From assembly GCF_019052805.1 (NCBI RefSeq), contig NZ_JAHQRJ010000001.1:62001-126000 (forward strand): a stretch of DNA of 64,000 nucleotides, in the 5' to 3' direction. Positions 16,612 to 25,236 of this stretch are shown here, one piece after another. The translations under genes were made by a program, and so were the position numbers. Below the pieces are notes generated by a model. It was not told the origin of the DNA. It ran no database searches and saw only the letters and a list, made by a program, of their open reading frames with translations. Origin of the DNA: Noviherbaspirillum sp. L7-7A. Lineage in GTDB: Bacteria > Pseudomonadota > Gammaproteobacteria > Burkholderiales > Burkholderiaceae_D. Every line of letters starts with the position of its first letter. The stretch's first letter is position 1.

Positions 16612-17837
16612 CCATACCGGAAAACATGCTCAGCCTGCCCGCCGCCATCGGCGCATTGCCGCGTAGTGCCGCCGTGCTGCTGCAGATGCTGGAAAACATC
16701 CGCCACGGCAGGCTGGACATGCGCCTGCCGGATGGCGGGCACTGCTGCTTCGGCGACGAGCAGGCCGGGCCGCATGCGCACATCGAGATCAGCGACTGGC
16801 GGCTGTTCGACGAAGTGCTGGCGCGCGGCGACATCGGCCTGGCCGAGTCCTACATCGCCGGCGACTGGCACAGCCCCGACCTGGCCGCCTTGCTCACGCT
16901 CCTGGCGGGCAACCGCGATGCGCTCGCCCATGCCGTGTACGGCCAATGGTGGCGCCTGCTGGCGGCGCGCCTGCGCCATCTGGTGCGCGACAACAGCCGG
17001 GCCGGTTCGCGCCGCAACATCATGGCCCACTATGACCTGGGCAATGATTTCTACAGCCTCTGGCTCGATCCCACGATGAGCTATTCCAGCGCGCTGTACG
17101 AGGGCGACGCCGCCAGGCCGCTGGCCGAGGCGCAGCTGGCCAAGTACCGCCGCATCCTGCAGCGGCTGGGCGCCGTGCCCGGCCAGCGCATCCTGGAGAT
17201 CGGCTGCGGCTGGGGCGGCTTTGCCGAAGTGGCGGCGCGCGAGGCGGGCGTCGAGGTGGTGGGCGTAACGCTGTCGCCGGCGCAGCTGGCGTATGCGCAG
17301 GACAGGATGCGCCGCGCCGGCCTGGACGGCCAGGTCAAGCTGCTGCTCTGCGACTACCGCGACCTCGGTGGAGAGCAGTTCGACCATATCGTGTCGATTG
17401 AAATGTTCGAGGCGGTGGGCGAGCGCTGGTGGCCTTCCTACTTCAACGCGCTGCAGCGACTGTTGAAGCCAGGCGGCCGCGCCGTGGTGCAGAGCATCAC
17501 CATACGCGACGACCTGTTTGCCCGCTACCGGCGCGGCACCGACTTCATCCAGCAGCATGTTTTCCCCGGCGGCATGCTGCCCAGCCCATCGGCCTTTGCC
17601 GGGCAGGCCAGCCGCGCCGGGCTGGCACTGAGCGACAGCCATGCCTTCGGCCCGGACTATGCGCGCACGCTGGCTGCATGGGCGCAGAGCGTGGAGCAGC
17701 GCTGGACGGAGGTGGCCGCGCTGGGCTTCGACGAGCGCTTCCACCGCATCTGGCGCTTTTACCTGGCCTACTGCGAAGCCGGCTTCAACAGCGGCTGCAC
17801 CGACGTCATGCAGTTCGAGCTGCGGCACGCATCATGA
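16608..17837 (+). CDS. Cyclopropane-fatty-acyl-phospholipid synthase family methyltransferase
   Basis: The product has 409 residues. An N-terminal domain (~1-135) precedes the family motif IMAHYDLGNDFYSLWLDP (138-155) and the SAM-binding loop LEIGCGWGG (196-204). Then come IVSIEMFEAVGE and QQHVFPGGMLPS, both typical of CFA/Mma enzymes. It would transfer a methyl group from SAM to a phospholipid acyl double bond, giving a cyclopropane or, in this operon type, a methylated precursor of furan fatty acids. Which product forms cannot be decided here. The start overlaps the DUF1365 stop (ATGA) and its stop overlaps the next start. Confidence 0.93.
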   Translation: MTIPENMLSLPAAIGALPRSAAVLLQMLENIRHGRLDMRLPDGGHCCFGDEQAGPHAHIEISDWRLFDEVLARGDIGLAESYIAGDWHSPDLAALLTLLAGNRDALAHAVYGQWWRLLAARLRHLVRDNSRAGSRRNIMAHYDLGNDFYSLWLDPTMSYSSALYEGDAARPLAEAQLAKYRRILQRLGAVPGQRILEIGCGWGGFAEVAAREAGVEVVGVTLSPAQLAYAQDRMRRAGLDGQVKLLLCDYRDLGGEQFDHIVSIEMFEAVGERWWPSYFNALQRLLKPGGRAVVQSITIRDDLFARYRRGTDFIQQHVFPGGMLPSPSAFAGQASRAGLALSDSHAFGPDYARTLAAWAQSVEQRWTEVAALGFDERFHRIWRFYLAYCEAGFNSGCTDVMQFELRHAS

Positions 17838-18418
17838 ACGGCTGGCCGGCAGCGGCTGCCATGCGCGCGCAATGGCGTCATGCCGTCACGGCCGCCATCG
17901 CTGCCTGCGCGCTGCTGTGCCCGGCCGGGCCGGCGCTGGCGCTGCCCGATGCCATCCGGGACAACCCCGGCGTTGCGCCGGACGCCTGGAACCGCTGGGG
18001 CAGCGGCGAAATGCGCTGGCTGGGCATTGCCCTCTACCAGGCCACGCTGTATGTGGCCGGCAACGATGCCGGGCAGGCGCCGCTGGCCCTGCGCCTGGAG
18101 TACCGGCGCGACATCCCCGGCACGCGCCTGGTGCAGACGACCATGGAGGAAATGCGCAGGCTGGGCGCCGACCCGGCCCGGCTGCCCGCATGGGAGGCGC
18201 AACTGCAGCGCCTGTTTCCCGATGTGCAGAAGGGCGACACCATTACCGGCGTCCTCATTCCCGGCCTGGGCGTGCGCTTCTTTCATCAGGACCGTCTGCG
18301 TGGCCAACTGACCGATAGCGAATTCGGCCGCTGGTTCTTCGCCATCTGGCTGCATCCAGACAGCCGCAGCCCGGCCTTGCGCAGCCAGTTGCTGCAGCCG
18401 CCGCGAAAGCCCGCATGA
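17834..18418 (+). CDS. Chalcone-isomerase-like periplasmic protein
   Basis: The product has 194 residues with a signal peptide (AAIAACALLCPAGPALALP). The remainder matches the bacterial chalcone-isomerase-like pattern: LGIALYQATLYVAG, LALRLEYRRDIPGTRLVQTTMEEMRRLG, then GDTITGVLIPGLGVRFF. Bacterial members are not flavonoid isomerases as a rule; fatty-acid binding is the usual suggestion, which suits a lipid operon. It overlaps its neighbours by ATGA junctions on both sides. Confidence 0.85.
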   Translation: MNGWPAAAAMRAQWRHAVTAAIAACALLCPAGPALALPDAIRDNPGVAPDAWNRWGSGEMRWLGIALYQATLYVAGNDAGQAPLALRLEYRRDIPGTRLVQTTMEEMRRLGADPARLPAWEAQLQRLFPDVQKGDTITGVLIPGLGVRFFHQDRLRGQLTDSEFGRWFFAIWLHPDSRSPALRSQLLQPPRKPA

Positions 18419-19695
18419 GCGACGCTGCGCCCGGCCTGCGCCAGACGCTGTGCTACGGCGTGCTCGGCCTGCCGGTGGCGATGGCGGCCCTGCCGCTCTA
18501 CGTCCACCTGCCGCAGCGCTATGCGCAGGCCGGACTGTCGCTCGAAATGCTGGGTGCGCTGCTGCTGGCGGCGCGCCTGGCCGATGCCGGCGTCGATCCG
18601 CTGCTGGGCGCCTGGACCGACCGCATGCAACGGCGCGGCCTGCCGCTGGCGCTGGCGCTGGCGATGCTGGCCGGCGGGCTGTTCGGCCTGATGCATCCGC
18701 CGGCGCAGGGCGCCGCCGCCTGGCTCCTGCTGTTCATGCTGCTGACCTTCTTCGGATTCTCGCTGGCCACCATCGTCCATCAAAGCTGGGGCACGGAAGT
18801 CGGCGGCAATGCCGCCGGACGCACCCGCCTGACCGCCAGCCGCGAAGGCTTCGGCCTTCTCGGCATCCTGCTGGCGGCGGCGCTGCCGGGGCTGCTGTCG
18901 GCCGACCTGGCGCGCGGCCTGTCGCTGCTGGCCTGGCTCTATCCGCTGCTGGTGCTCGGCGCTGCGCTGCTGGCCTGGCGCGGTGCGCCGGCGCCGCTGC
19001 GGCGCGCCGCGGTGGCAGCGCCGGCGCCGCTGGCCGCCGGCATGCGCCGGGCATGGCGCAACCCGCGCTTTGCGCGGCTTCTGGCGGTGTTTGCCGTCAA
19101 TGGCATTGCCGGCGCGCTGCCGGCCACGCTGGTGCTGTTCTTCGTTGCCGATGTGCTGCAGGCGCCGCAATGGAGCGGGCCGCTCTTGGCCCTGTATTTC
19201 CTGGCTGGCGCGCTGGGCTTGCCGCTGTGGGTGAGGCTGGCGCGGCGCCTGGGCCGCATGCGCGCCTGGACACTGGGCATGCTGCTGGCGGCGGCGGCCT
19301 TCACCGGCGCGCTTGGCATCGGCGCGGGCGACGTGCGGGCATTCGCCCTGGTGTGCCTGCTGTCGGGCCTGGCGCTCGGCGCCGATCTGGCGCTGCCGGC
19401 GGCGCTGCTGGCCGACATTGCCGATGCCGATGCCGAGGCCGAGACCGGCACGCGGCAGGCACCCAAGGCCGGCGCCTATTTCGGATGGTGGAACCTGGTG
19501 GCCAAGCTCAACCTGGCGCTGGCCGCCGGTATCGCATTGCCGGCACTGGCATGGCTGGGTTACCAGCCCGGCAGCACCGGGCCCAACGCCCGCGCTGCGC
19601 TGATTACCGCTTATTGCCTGTTGCCGCTGCTGCTCAAACTGCTGGCCGCCGCGCTTGCGTGGCGCTGGCGCTCGACCCTGGAGATCCGGACATGA
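18415..19695 (+). CDS. MFS-type transporter (GPH/melibiose-permease-like)
   Basis: The product has 426 residues and appears to have about 12 hydrophobic segments. The N-terminal pattern (CYGVLGLPVAMAALPLYVHLP, then ADAGVDPLLGAWTDRM) is that of MFS_2/GPH transporters, where the DPLLGAWTDR loop follows helix 2. The cargo is unknown; in this operon a lipid or lysolipid is possible, since some MFS_2 proteins (MFSD2A) move lysophospholipids, but that is inference. The start overlaps the preceding stop and the stop overlaps the next start. Confidence 0.88.
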   Translation: MSDAAPGLRQTLCYGVLGLPVAMAALPLYVHLPQRYAQAGLSLEMLGALLLAARLADAGVDPLLGAWTDRMQRRGLPLALALAMLAGGLFGLMHPPAQGAAAWLLLFMLLTFFGFSLATIVHQSWGTEVGGNAAGRTRLTASREGFGLLGILLAAALPGLLSADLARGLSLLAWLYPLLVLGAALLAWRGAPAPLRRAAVAAPAPLAAGMRRAWRNPRFARLLAVFAVNGIAGALPATLVLFFVADVLQAPQWSGPLLALYFLAGALGLPLWVRLARRLGRMRAWTLGMLLAAAAFTGALGIGAGDVRAFALVCLLSGLALGADLALPAALLADIADADAEAETGTRQAPKAGAYFGWWNLVAKLNLALAAGIALPALAWLGYQPGSTGPNARAALITAYCLLPLLLKLLAAALAWRWRSTLEIRT

Positions 19696-20237
19696 AGAAA
19701 CTGCTTGCCATCGCTTCCCTCTGCATGCTGCTGGCCGGCTGCGCCGGCGTGCCGGTGGCGCATTACCAGGCCGCCCAGCCGGTGCTGGACCTGCCGCGCT
19801 ATTTCAACGGCACCGTGGATGGCTGGGGCATGTTCCAGTCGCGCTCGGGCGAAGTCGTCAAGCGCTTCCATGTGGTGATCGAGGCCAGCTGGACCGAGCG
19901 CGACGGCCAGCAGGTGGGCACGCTGGATGAACATTTCAGCTGGTCCGACGGCACCACGTCGCGCCGGGTCTGGACCATCAGCCGCGACGGCGAGCGCGGC
20001 TTCGTCGGCCGCGCCGATGATGTGGTGGGACCGGCGCGCGGCGAGACCGCGGGCAATGCGCTGCACTGGCGCTATGTGCTGGCGCTGCCGGTCGATGGCA
20101 GGGTATGGAATGTGGATGTCGACGACTGGATGTTCCTGTTCGACGAGAAGGTGATGCTGAACCGCTCGGCGGTCAGCAAGTTCGGCATCCATGTCGGCGA
20201 TGTCACGCTGAGCTTCATGAAGCGGCCGGCGCCATGA
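19692..20237 (+). CDS. DUF3833-like lipoprotein
   Basis: The product has 181 residues with signal peptide and lipobox (MLLAGCAG). The mature part, LPRYFNGTVDGWGMFQSRSGEVVKRF, then GTLDEHFSWSDGT and HWRYVLALPVDGRVWNVDVDDWMFLFDE, matches the DUF3833 family found in these light- or stress-induced CFA operons. Probably an outer-membrane-facing lipoprotein taking part in lipid handling. The gene overlaps both neighbours by 4 bp, as throughout the operon. Confidence 0.85.
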   Translation: MKKLLAIASLCMLLAGCAGVPVAHYQAAQPVLDLPRYFNGTVDGWGMFQSRSGEVVKRFHVVIEASWTERDGQQVGTLDEHFSWSDGTTSRRVWTISRDGERGFVGRADDVVGPARGETAGNALHWRYVLALPVDGRVWNVDVDDWMFLFDEKVMLNRSAVSKFGIHVGDVTLSFMKRPAP

Positions 20238-21010
20238 ACCCGGCGATTACGGACTGGCGCGGCAAGCGGGTCTGGCTTATGGGAGCGTCCAGCGGCATCG
20301 GCGCGGCGCTGGCGCGCGAGCTGCTTGCACGTGGCGCAAGGGTGGCGCTGTCGGCGCGCAAGGAAAGCATGCTGCATGAACTCGCCGGCACTGCGCCCGA
20401 CGCGGCCGATGCGCTGGTGCTGCCATGCGACGCTGCCCATCCGGCCAGCCTGGCGCAGGCCTGCGCCTGCGTGATCGACCGCTGGGGCGGCGTCGATGTG
20501 GCGATCTATCTTGCCGCCGACTATCAGCCGATGCGGGCCTGGGAGCTCGACCTTGATGTAGCCAGCCGCATGATCGACATCAACCTGGGCGGCGCCATTG
20601 CCTTTGCCGCCTGCCTCATGCCCTGCCTGCTGCGGCAGGGGCAGGGCCAGCTGGCCTTCGTCGCCAGCGTGGCCGGCTACGGCGGCCTGCCGAAATCCCT
20701 GATCTACGGCCCGACCAAGGCCGCGCTGATCAATTTCGCCGAAACCCTGTACCTGGATTTGGCGCCGAAGGGCATCGGCGTGAGGGTGATCAATCCGGGC
20801 TTCGTCGCCACGCCGCTTACCGCGGGCAACGACTTCTCGATGCCGGCGCTGATCACGCCGGAACAGGCGGCGCAGGCCATACTCAAGGGCTATGCCGGCA
20901 CCGCGTTCGAAATCGATTTCCCGCGCCGCTTCACGCGGCCGATGAAGCTGCTGTCACTCTTGCCGTACCGCTGGTACTTCCCGCTGGTGCGGCGCATTAC
21001 CGGACTGTGA
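20234..21010 (+). CDS. Short-chain dehydrogenase/reductase
   Basis: The product has 258 residues and is a classical SDR: NAD(P) motif GASSGIG near residue 17-23, DINLGGAIAF, and the catalytic Ser...YxxxK (VASVAGYGG, then YGPTKAALINF). The Arg shortly after the first strand suggests NADPH. The C-terminus (RFTRPMKLLSLLPYRWYFPLVRR) is basic and hydrophobic and may bring the enzyme to the membrane. It probably reduces or oxidises an acyl-derived carbonyl made by the operon; the substrate is unknown. Confidence 0.9.
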   Translation: MNPAITDWRGKRVWLMGASSGIGAALARELLARGARVALSARKESMLHELAGTAPDAADALVLPCDAAHPASLAQACACVIDRWGGVDVAIYLAADYQPMRAWELDLDVASRMIDINLGGAIAFAACLMPCLLRQGQGQLAFVASVAGYGGLPKSLIYGPTKAALINFAETLYLDLAPKGIGVRVINPGFVATPLTAGNDFSMPALITPEQAAQAILKGYAGTAFEIDFPRRFTRPMKLLSLLPYRWYFPLVRRITGL

Positions 21011-21021
21011 AGGAAAGAACC

Positions 21022-21465
21022 ATGGATGCCGCGCAGGCGCTGGCCAGGCTGGCCGACTATTTCGAAAGCATGACGCCACAGAGCGTGGACCGCATCGGCG
21101 ACTTCTATGCGCCCAATGCCCGCTTCAAGGACCCGTTCAACGATGTGCGCGGCGTGCCGGCGATCCGGCAGGTGTTTCAGCACATGTTCCGCCAGGTCGG
21201 ACAGCCGCGCTTCATCGTCACGGAACGCATTGGTGGCGAGGTTGGCGACGCCGGCGCGGTGCTGCTCTGGCAGTTTCACTTCCATGCCCGCTTCGGCCTT
21301 CGGGAACGGGCGCAGATCATCCATGGCGCCTCGCATCTGCGCTTCGACGCGGCAGGCCTGGTGGTGCTGCATCGGGATTACTGGGACGCCGCCGAAGAGC
21401 TGTATGCCAAGCTGCCGCTATTGGGAACGCTGATGCGGGCGCTGGCCGGCAAGCTGGCCGCTTGA
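21022..21465 (+). CDS. SnoaL-like (NTF2-fold) protein
   Basis: The product has 147 residues with the NTF2/SnoaL cone fold pattern: LADYFESMTPQSVDRIGDFYAPNARFKDPFNDVRG at the N-terminus and IIHGASHLRFDAAGLVVLHRDYWDAAEELYAKLP toward the end. Family members bind small hydrophobic ligands. It is the last gene of the eight-gene lipid operon. A GTG at 21007 overlaps the SDR stop, but ATG 21022 has AAGGAAAG at the right distance and is preferred. No clear intrinsic terminator follows. Confidence 0.85.
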   Translation: MDAAQALARLADYFESMTPQSVDRIGDFYAPNARFKDPFNDVRGVPAIRQVFQHMFRQVGQPRFIVTERIGGEVGDAGAVLLWQFHFHARFGLRERAQIIHGASHLRFDAAGLVVLHRDYWDAAEELYAKLPLLGTLMRALAGKLAA

Positions 21466-21502
21466 GCCTGCCCTTGCCAGGCTGATCCTGCCCGAGCCGC
21501 GT

Positions 21503-22240
21503 TCAGGCGCCGCGCTGTCCCGGCTGGTCCGGCTCGGGTGGTTCCTCCACCATCATCCCGCTGGTCGGCTCGCACCAGACCAGGTGATCATGGACGGCAG
21601 TCACGCCCGGTATGTTGCGCGCCGCCACGCACAGCGCCTCGCGCTCCCGTCCGTCGAGGATGGTGCCGTACAGATGCACCTCGCCCTTCTGCACCACCAG
21701 ATTGAGCATCGAGCGCGGCGCCCAGGCGCTGGCAGCCAGCTCCGTTTCCAGCTGCTGGCGTATCTCTTCGTCGGTTGGCAGTGACGCCGGCAGGGTGGGC
21801 GCCACCAGTGCCAGGGCACGCAGCAGATTGGCGCGGGTGATGATGCCCGCCAGCCGTCCCTGGTCCAGCACCGGCACCCGCTTGATGCGCTGCCTTTCCA
21901 TCATGTCCACCACCTGCTGCAGCGGCATGTCGGGCGTGGCGCAATGCAGGCTTGCGCTCATGGCATCGGCCACGGTGCGGCCATGGGCATGGGTGTATTC
22001 GGCGGCCAGCTTGCCGGGGCCGATCAGGAATTCCAGCCAGCGAGGACGATGACGCTCCGTGCCCAGCTCGCTGCGCCGCAGCAGGTCGCCTTCGGTCAGC
22101 ATGCCGACCAGCGTGCCGTTCTCGTCCGTCACCGGCATGCCGCTGATGCCATGTTCCAGCATGGCCGCGATGGCGTCCTTGAGCTCGGTGTCGCGCCGTA
22201 CCGTGATGACCCGCCTGCTCATGATGTCCTGTGCTTTCAT
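21503..22240 (-). CDS. CBS-domain pair plus BON-domain protein
   Basis: The product has 245 residues. Two CBS motifs (IMSRRVITVRRDTELKDAI...GMPVTDENGTLVGMLTEGDLL, and ADAMSASLHCATPDMPLQQV...RVPVLDQGRLAGIITRANLL) form a Bateman module that usually binds adenine nucleotides. The C-terminal ~70 residues are a BON domain (EIRQQLETEL...GEVHLYGTILDGREREALCVAARNIPGVTAVHDHL). CBS-BON proteins are common stress-related regulators with no fixed partner. ATG 22240 has GGAGG. It converges on the lipid operon and is probably unrelated to it. Confidence 0.92.
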   Translation of the reverse strand: MKAQDIMSRRVITVRRDTELKDAIAAMLEHGISGMPVTDENGTLVGMLTEGDLLRRSELGTERHRPRWLEFLIGPGKLAAEYTHAHGRTVADAMSASLHCATPDMPLQQVVDMMERQRIKRVPVLDQGRLAGIITRANLLRALALVAPTLPASLPTDEEIRQQLETELAASAWAPRSMLNLVVQKGEVHLYGTILDGREREALCVAARNIPGVTAVHDHLVWCEPTSGMMVEEPPEPDQPGQRGA

Positions 22241-22496
22241 GGGTTGCCTCCGTGAGTGCGCCCCGGCCAGTGGGCCGGGCATGAGCCATGGTAAGGAAAA
22301 GTCCCGCGGAAAAAACGAAGGCGGATCAAGAAACCGTGTCCAGCGGGTCTTGATGCTGCTGCCGGCCAGCCAGCCGGCTGCGCAGGCGGCTTATCTCTGG
22401 CGCAGGACGCCGGCGACCTTCGGTTTCGTGACGTTTCGCATGAGCCGGCGCGCCGGACACCGCCGGCAGCGCAGCAATTCCGTCGTTGCCGCGCCG

Positions 22497-23753
22497 CTAT
22501 TGCTGCGCCGATGCGCCGACCACGGCCGCTTCCAGTTCGGCGATGGCGGTGGCGATATCGGCCTGGTCCGGCATGCGGTTGAAGGCCACGGCCCAGGTCC
22601 AGCCGTCGTCGCGGGTCTGCAGGAAGGCGTAGGAACCGGTGGGCAGCGGGCCGCTGCGCTGCAGGATGGTCACGCCGCCTTCGCTGCGGAGATCCCAGCC
22701 GGGCGAGTAGGGCGAGTCGGGCAGGCGCTGGTCGCGGCTGGCCATCAGCGCCAGGGTTTTCTTCTGCAGCAGCGGCGTCACACTTTCATTGCCGCCCAGG
22801 CCGGTGGCAAAGCGCACCAGGTCGGTGGGCGTGGCGACCCAGCCGGCCTGGGCATCGGCGGTGGAAAACACATAGCCGGTGTAAGCCGGTGCGCCGCGCC
22901 GCTGGCTGCCATCCTGCGCCAGCACCGGCCTGGTGCCCGGGCGGTCGTAGTAGGTCGCTTCATTGGGCAGGCGGCTGGCCGCATCGGCGCCGGCGATGCG
23001 CATGCCAACCGCGCCGGTGGGCTGCAGCACCAGTTGCTGCATGGCTTGCGCATAGGGCATGCCGCTGCGGTACTCGACGATGCGGCCCAGCAGGTTGTAG
23101 CCAAAGCTGCCTGGCTGCGCCTTGCTCGCCGGATCGGCGTCGAGCCGGCGCTGGCGCAGCATGTAGCCGGCCACGGTGCGGGCATTGGCCGGGGCGGTGG
23201 CGCCCATCGCGCGGGCGATGCCGGCCAGGTCGGCATAGGGATCGTCATCGTCGGTCTGCCAGCCGGATGTGTTGAGCAGCAGGTCGCGCAGGCGGATGTC
23301 GGTAACGCGGCGGTCGCGGCGCGGCAGCCAGTCGGGGAAGGCGGCATCGGGCAGCAGGGCGGCGCCGCCGAATACCCGGTAATCCAGCGCTTCCGGCAGT
23401 TCGGCCTCGAACTGCTTCAGGATTGCCGCGCCGGTCAGCGCAGTCGATACCGCGCCGATGCGAAACAGCGTATCGACTGTTGCCGCGGCGCCCGAATTGG
23501 CGTCGGCGCGGCCATAGCCGCTGCGAAACACCAGCATGCCGTCATGCGACACGGCGATGCTGCCGCCGGGGATGTCGTTGCGCTTCATGATGTCGCGCAT
23601 GGCCGCGCCAACCCGGCTGTTGAGCGACTCGTTGAGCGCGCGCTGTTCGGCATTGCCGTCGCAGCCGGGCGGCAGGGCGACGCAGCACATCACGGCCAGC
23701 GCTGCGCCGTTCTGCAGGCGTTTCAGAAAGGGGATGGCGTTGAGCGGATTCAT
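22497..23753 (-). CDS. Serine-hydrolase/beta-lactamase-fold protein lacking catalytic residues
   Basis: The product is a 418-residue lipoprotein-like protein (signal with PPGC, Cys31) and a clear paralogue of the upstream gene. The class C beta-lactamase/PBP fold is intact (IPGGSIAVSHDGMLVFRSGYG, LRDLLLNTSGW, TPTDLVRFATGLGG). The nucleophile motif SVSK of the paralogue is AVST here (101-104) and YSN is PGS (214-216), so Ser, Lys, Tyr and Asn are all replaced. It should be hydrolytically dead and may bind peptidoglycan or act as a partner. Its start overlaps the stop of the active paralogue (ATGA), so translation is coupled. Confidence 0.85.
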   Translation of the reverse strand: MNPLNAIPFLKRLQNGAALAVMCCVALPPGCDGNAEQRALNESLNSRVGAAMRDIMKRNDIPGGSIAVSHDGMLVFRSGYGRADANSGAAATVDTLFRIGAVSTALTGAAILKQFEAELPEALDYRVFGGAALLPDAAFPDWLPRRDRRVTDIRLRDLLLNTSGWQTDDDDPYADLAGIARAMGATAPANARTVAGYMLRQRRLDADPASKAQPGSFGYNLLGRIVEYRSGMPYAQAMQQLVLQPTGAVGMRIAGADAASRLPNEATYYDRPGTRPVLAQDGSQRRGAPAYTGYVFSTADAQAGWVATPTDLVRFATGLGGNESVTPLLQKKTLALMASRDQRLPDSPYSPGWDLRSEGGVTILQRSGPLPTGSYAFLQTRDDGWTWAVAFNRMPDQADIATAIAELEAAVVGASAQQ

Positions 23754-25048
23754 CGCAAGGCGATTGCCGCGGCGGGCTTGCTGGATCTGGCGATCACATC
23801 GACGGCCTTGCTGACTGCGTCCCTTGCGTTGGTGAGATCGATGGCGATCTTGTCCATGCTCAGGTTGACGGGATCAGAGATCGGCATCCGGTTCAGCGCC
23901 AGCGCCCAGGTCCAGCCGTCGTCGCGCATCTGGACGATGGCATAGGTGCCGCCGACCAGCGCGCCCGGACGTTCCAGGATGCGCACGCCGTTCTCGTCGA
24001 GCACGTTGAATGCCAGGCCGTACTGGGAATCGGGGAAGCGGGGGCTGCGCTGTGAAACCAGCTTCATGGTCTGTGGCGACAGGAGGGCCGGCTTGCCATC
24101 CTTTCCCTGCAGCGCCAGCGCGAATCGCACCAGGTCGGCCGGCGTGCCGGCCCAGCCGCCATGGGCGTCCATGCTGTTGAAGTCCAGGCCGACATACGAG
24201 GCCGGACCCTTGAGGCCGCTGCCGTTGACGCTGGTAGAGAGTTCCGCGTTCGGGTAGTCGTAATAGACGGTTTCGCCTGGCATGCGGATGGCGCCGCTTG
24301 CCGCCGGGATGAACATGGAAGCGGCCCCGGCGCGGCGCAGTACGGTGTCCTTTACCGCCTGCACATAAGGCTTGCCGGTCTTGTACTCGATGATGCGGCC
24401 CAGTATGTTGTAGCCGAAGTTGCTGTACATGGCCTGGCTGCCGGGCGCGGCGCCGAGCTCGTGATGCCGCAGCATGTAAGCGATGATGGTCCGCGGCGAC
24501 GCCGGCGCGGCAACGCCCATTTCCCGCGCCACGTTGACGAGGTCGAACTGCGGATCGTAGCCGTCGATGCTCCAGCCCGACGTGTGCTGCAGCAGGTCGC
24601 GCAGGGTGATGTCGAGCACCCGTGCATCCTTCGGTTTGACGTACTCGGGAAAGGCGGCGTCCGGCAGCAGGCCCTGCGGTCCGAACACCTTCTGGTCCAG
24701 CGCCTCCGGCAGTGACTTTTCATACAGCCGCAGCACCGTCACTGCGGTAAGCGCCTTGGACACGCTGGCGAAGCGAAACCGCGTCTGCGCGGTTACCTTT
24801 TCGCCAGTAGCCACATCGCTCAATCCAATGCCGCCCTGATAGACCATCTTGCCTTGATAAGCGACGGCCACGCTGGCGCCGGGAATGCCGTACTGCTTCA
24901 TCAGGCCCTTGATTGCCGGTTCGACCCGGCTCTTGACGGTCTGCTCGGTCCCGGCTGATGCCCCGGCCCCGCACGCCCCCAGGGAAGCGACTGCGGCGAA
25001 CAGCGTCGCGCTGGCAAGAAAAGATAGACGCTTGCAGCCTTTAAGCAT
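23750..25048 (-). CDS. Serine hydrolase, beta-lactamase class C/esterase family lipoprotein
   Basis: The product has 432 residues with signal peptide and lipobox (ASLGAC). The nucleophile motif is FASVSK (Ser95-x-x-Lys98), then LLQHTSGW and the second motif MYSNFGYN (Tyr208-Ser-Asn). A clear C-terminal KTG/HxG box is not evident; RPGALVGGTYA occupies the expected place, as in esterase-like members. It may be a DD-peptidase, esterase or lactamase; the substrate is not predictable. The start has AAGAGG, and the longer frame upstream begins with GTG and lacks a signal. It is first in a two-gene unit with the dead paralogue. Confidence 0.88.
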   Translation of the reverse strand: MLKGCKRLSFLASATLFAAVASLGACGAGASAGTEQTVKSRVEPAIKGLMKQYGIPGASVAVAYQGKMVYQGGIGLSDVATGEKVTAQTRFRFASVSKALTAVTVLRLYEKSLPEALDQKVFGPQGLLPDAAFPEYVKPKDARVLDITLRDLLQHTSGWSIDGYDPQFDLVNVAREMGVAAPASPRTIIAYMLRHHELGAAPGSQAMYSNFGYNILGRIIEYKTGKPYVQAVKDTVLRRAGAASMFIPAASGAIRMPGETVYYDYPNAELSTSVNGSGLKGPASYVGLDFNSMDAHGGWAGTPADLVRFALALQGKDGKPALLSPQTMKLVSQRSPRFPDSQYGLAFNVLDENGVRILERPGALVGGTYAIVQMRDDGWTWALALNRMPISDPVNLSMDKIAIDLTNARDAVSKAVDVIARSSKPAAAIALR

Positions 25049-25236
25049 GAGGTACCTCTTATGAAATGAAAAAGGAGGGTGGCGCGCGTCGGCAATGGCA
25101 TGCAACGCCTGCGGCAGACCCATCAGGCTCAGTGGCACGCCCGGCTTAAGCGTTCATCAAATCGCTGTATAATCCGATGTTCCCTACTTTTCCCATCTTT
25201 TGGTGCAGTTCGCTTGCTCCGGAACCCACCCACACC

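Noticed and set aside
21466-21502. AGCCTG/CAGGCT hairpin after the SnoaL-like gene as operon terminator
   Set aside because: The stem is only 6 bp and no T-run follows.
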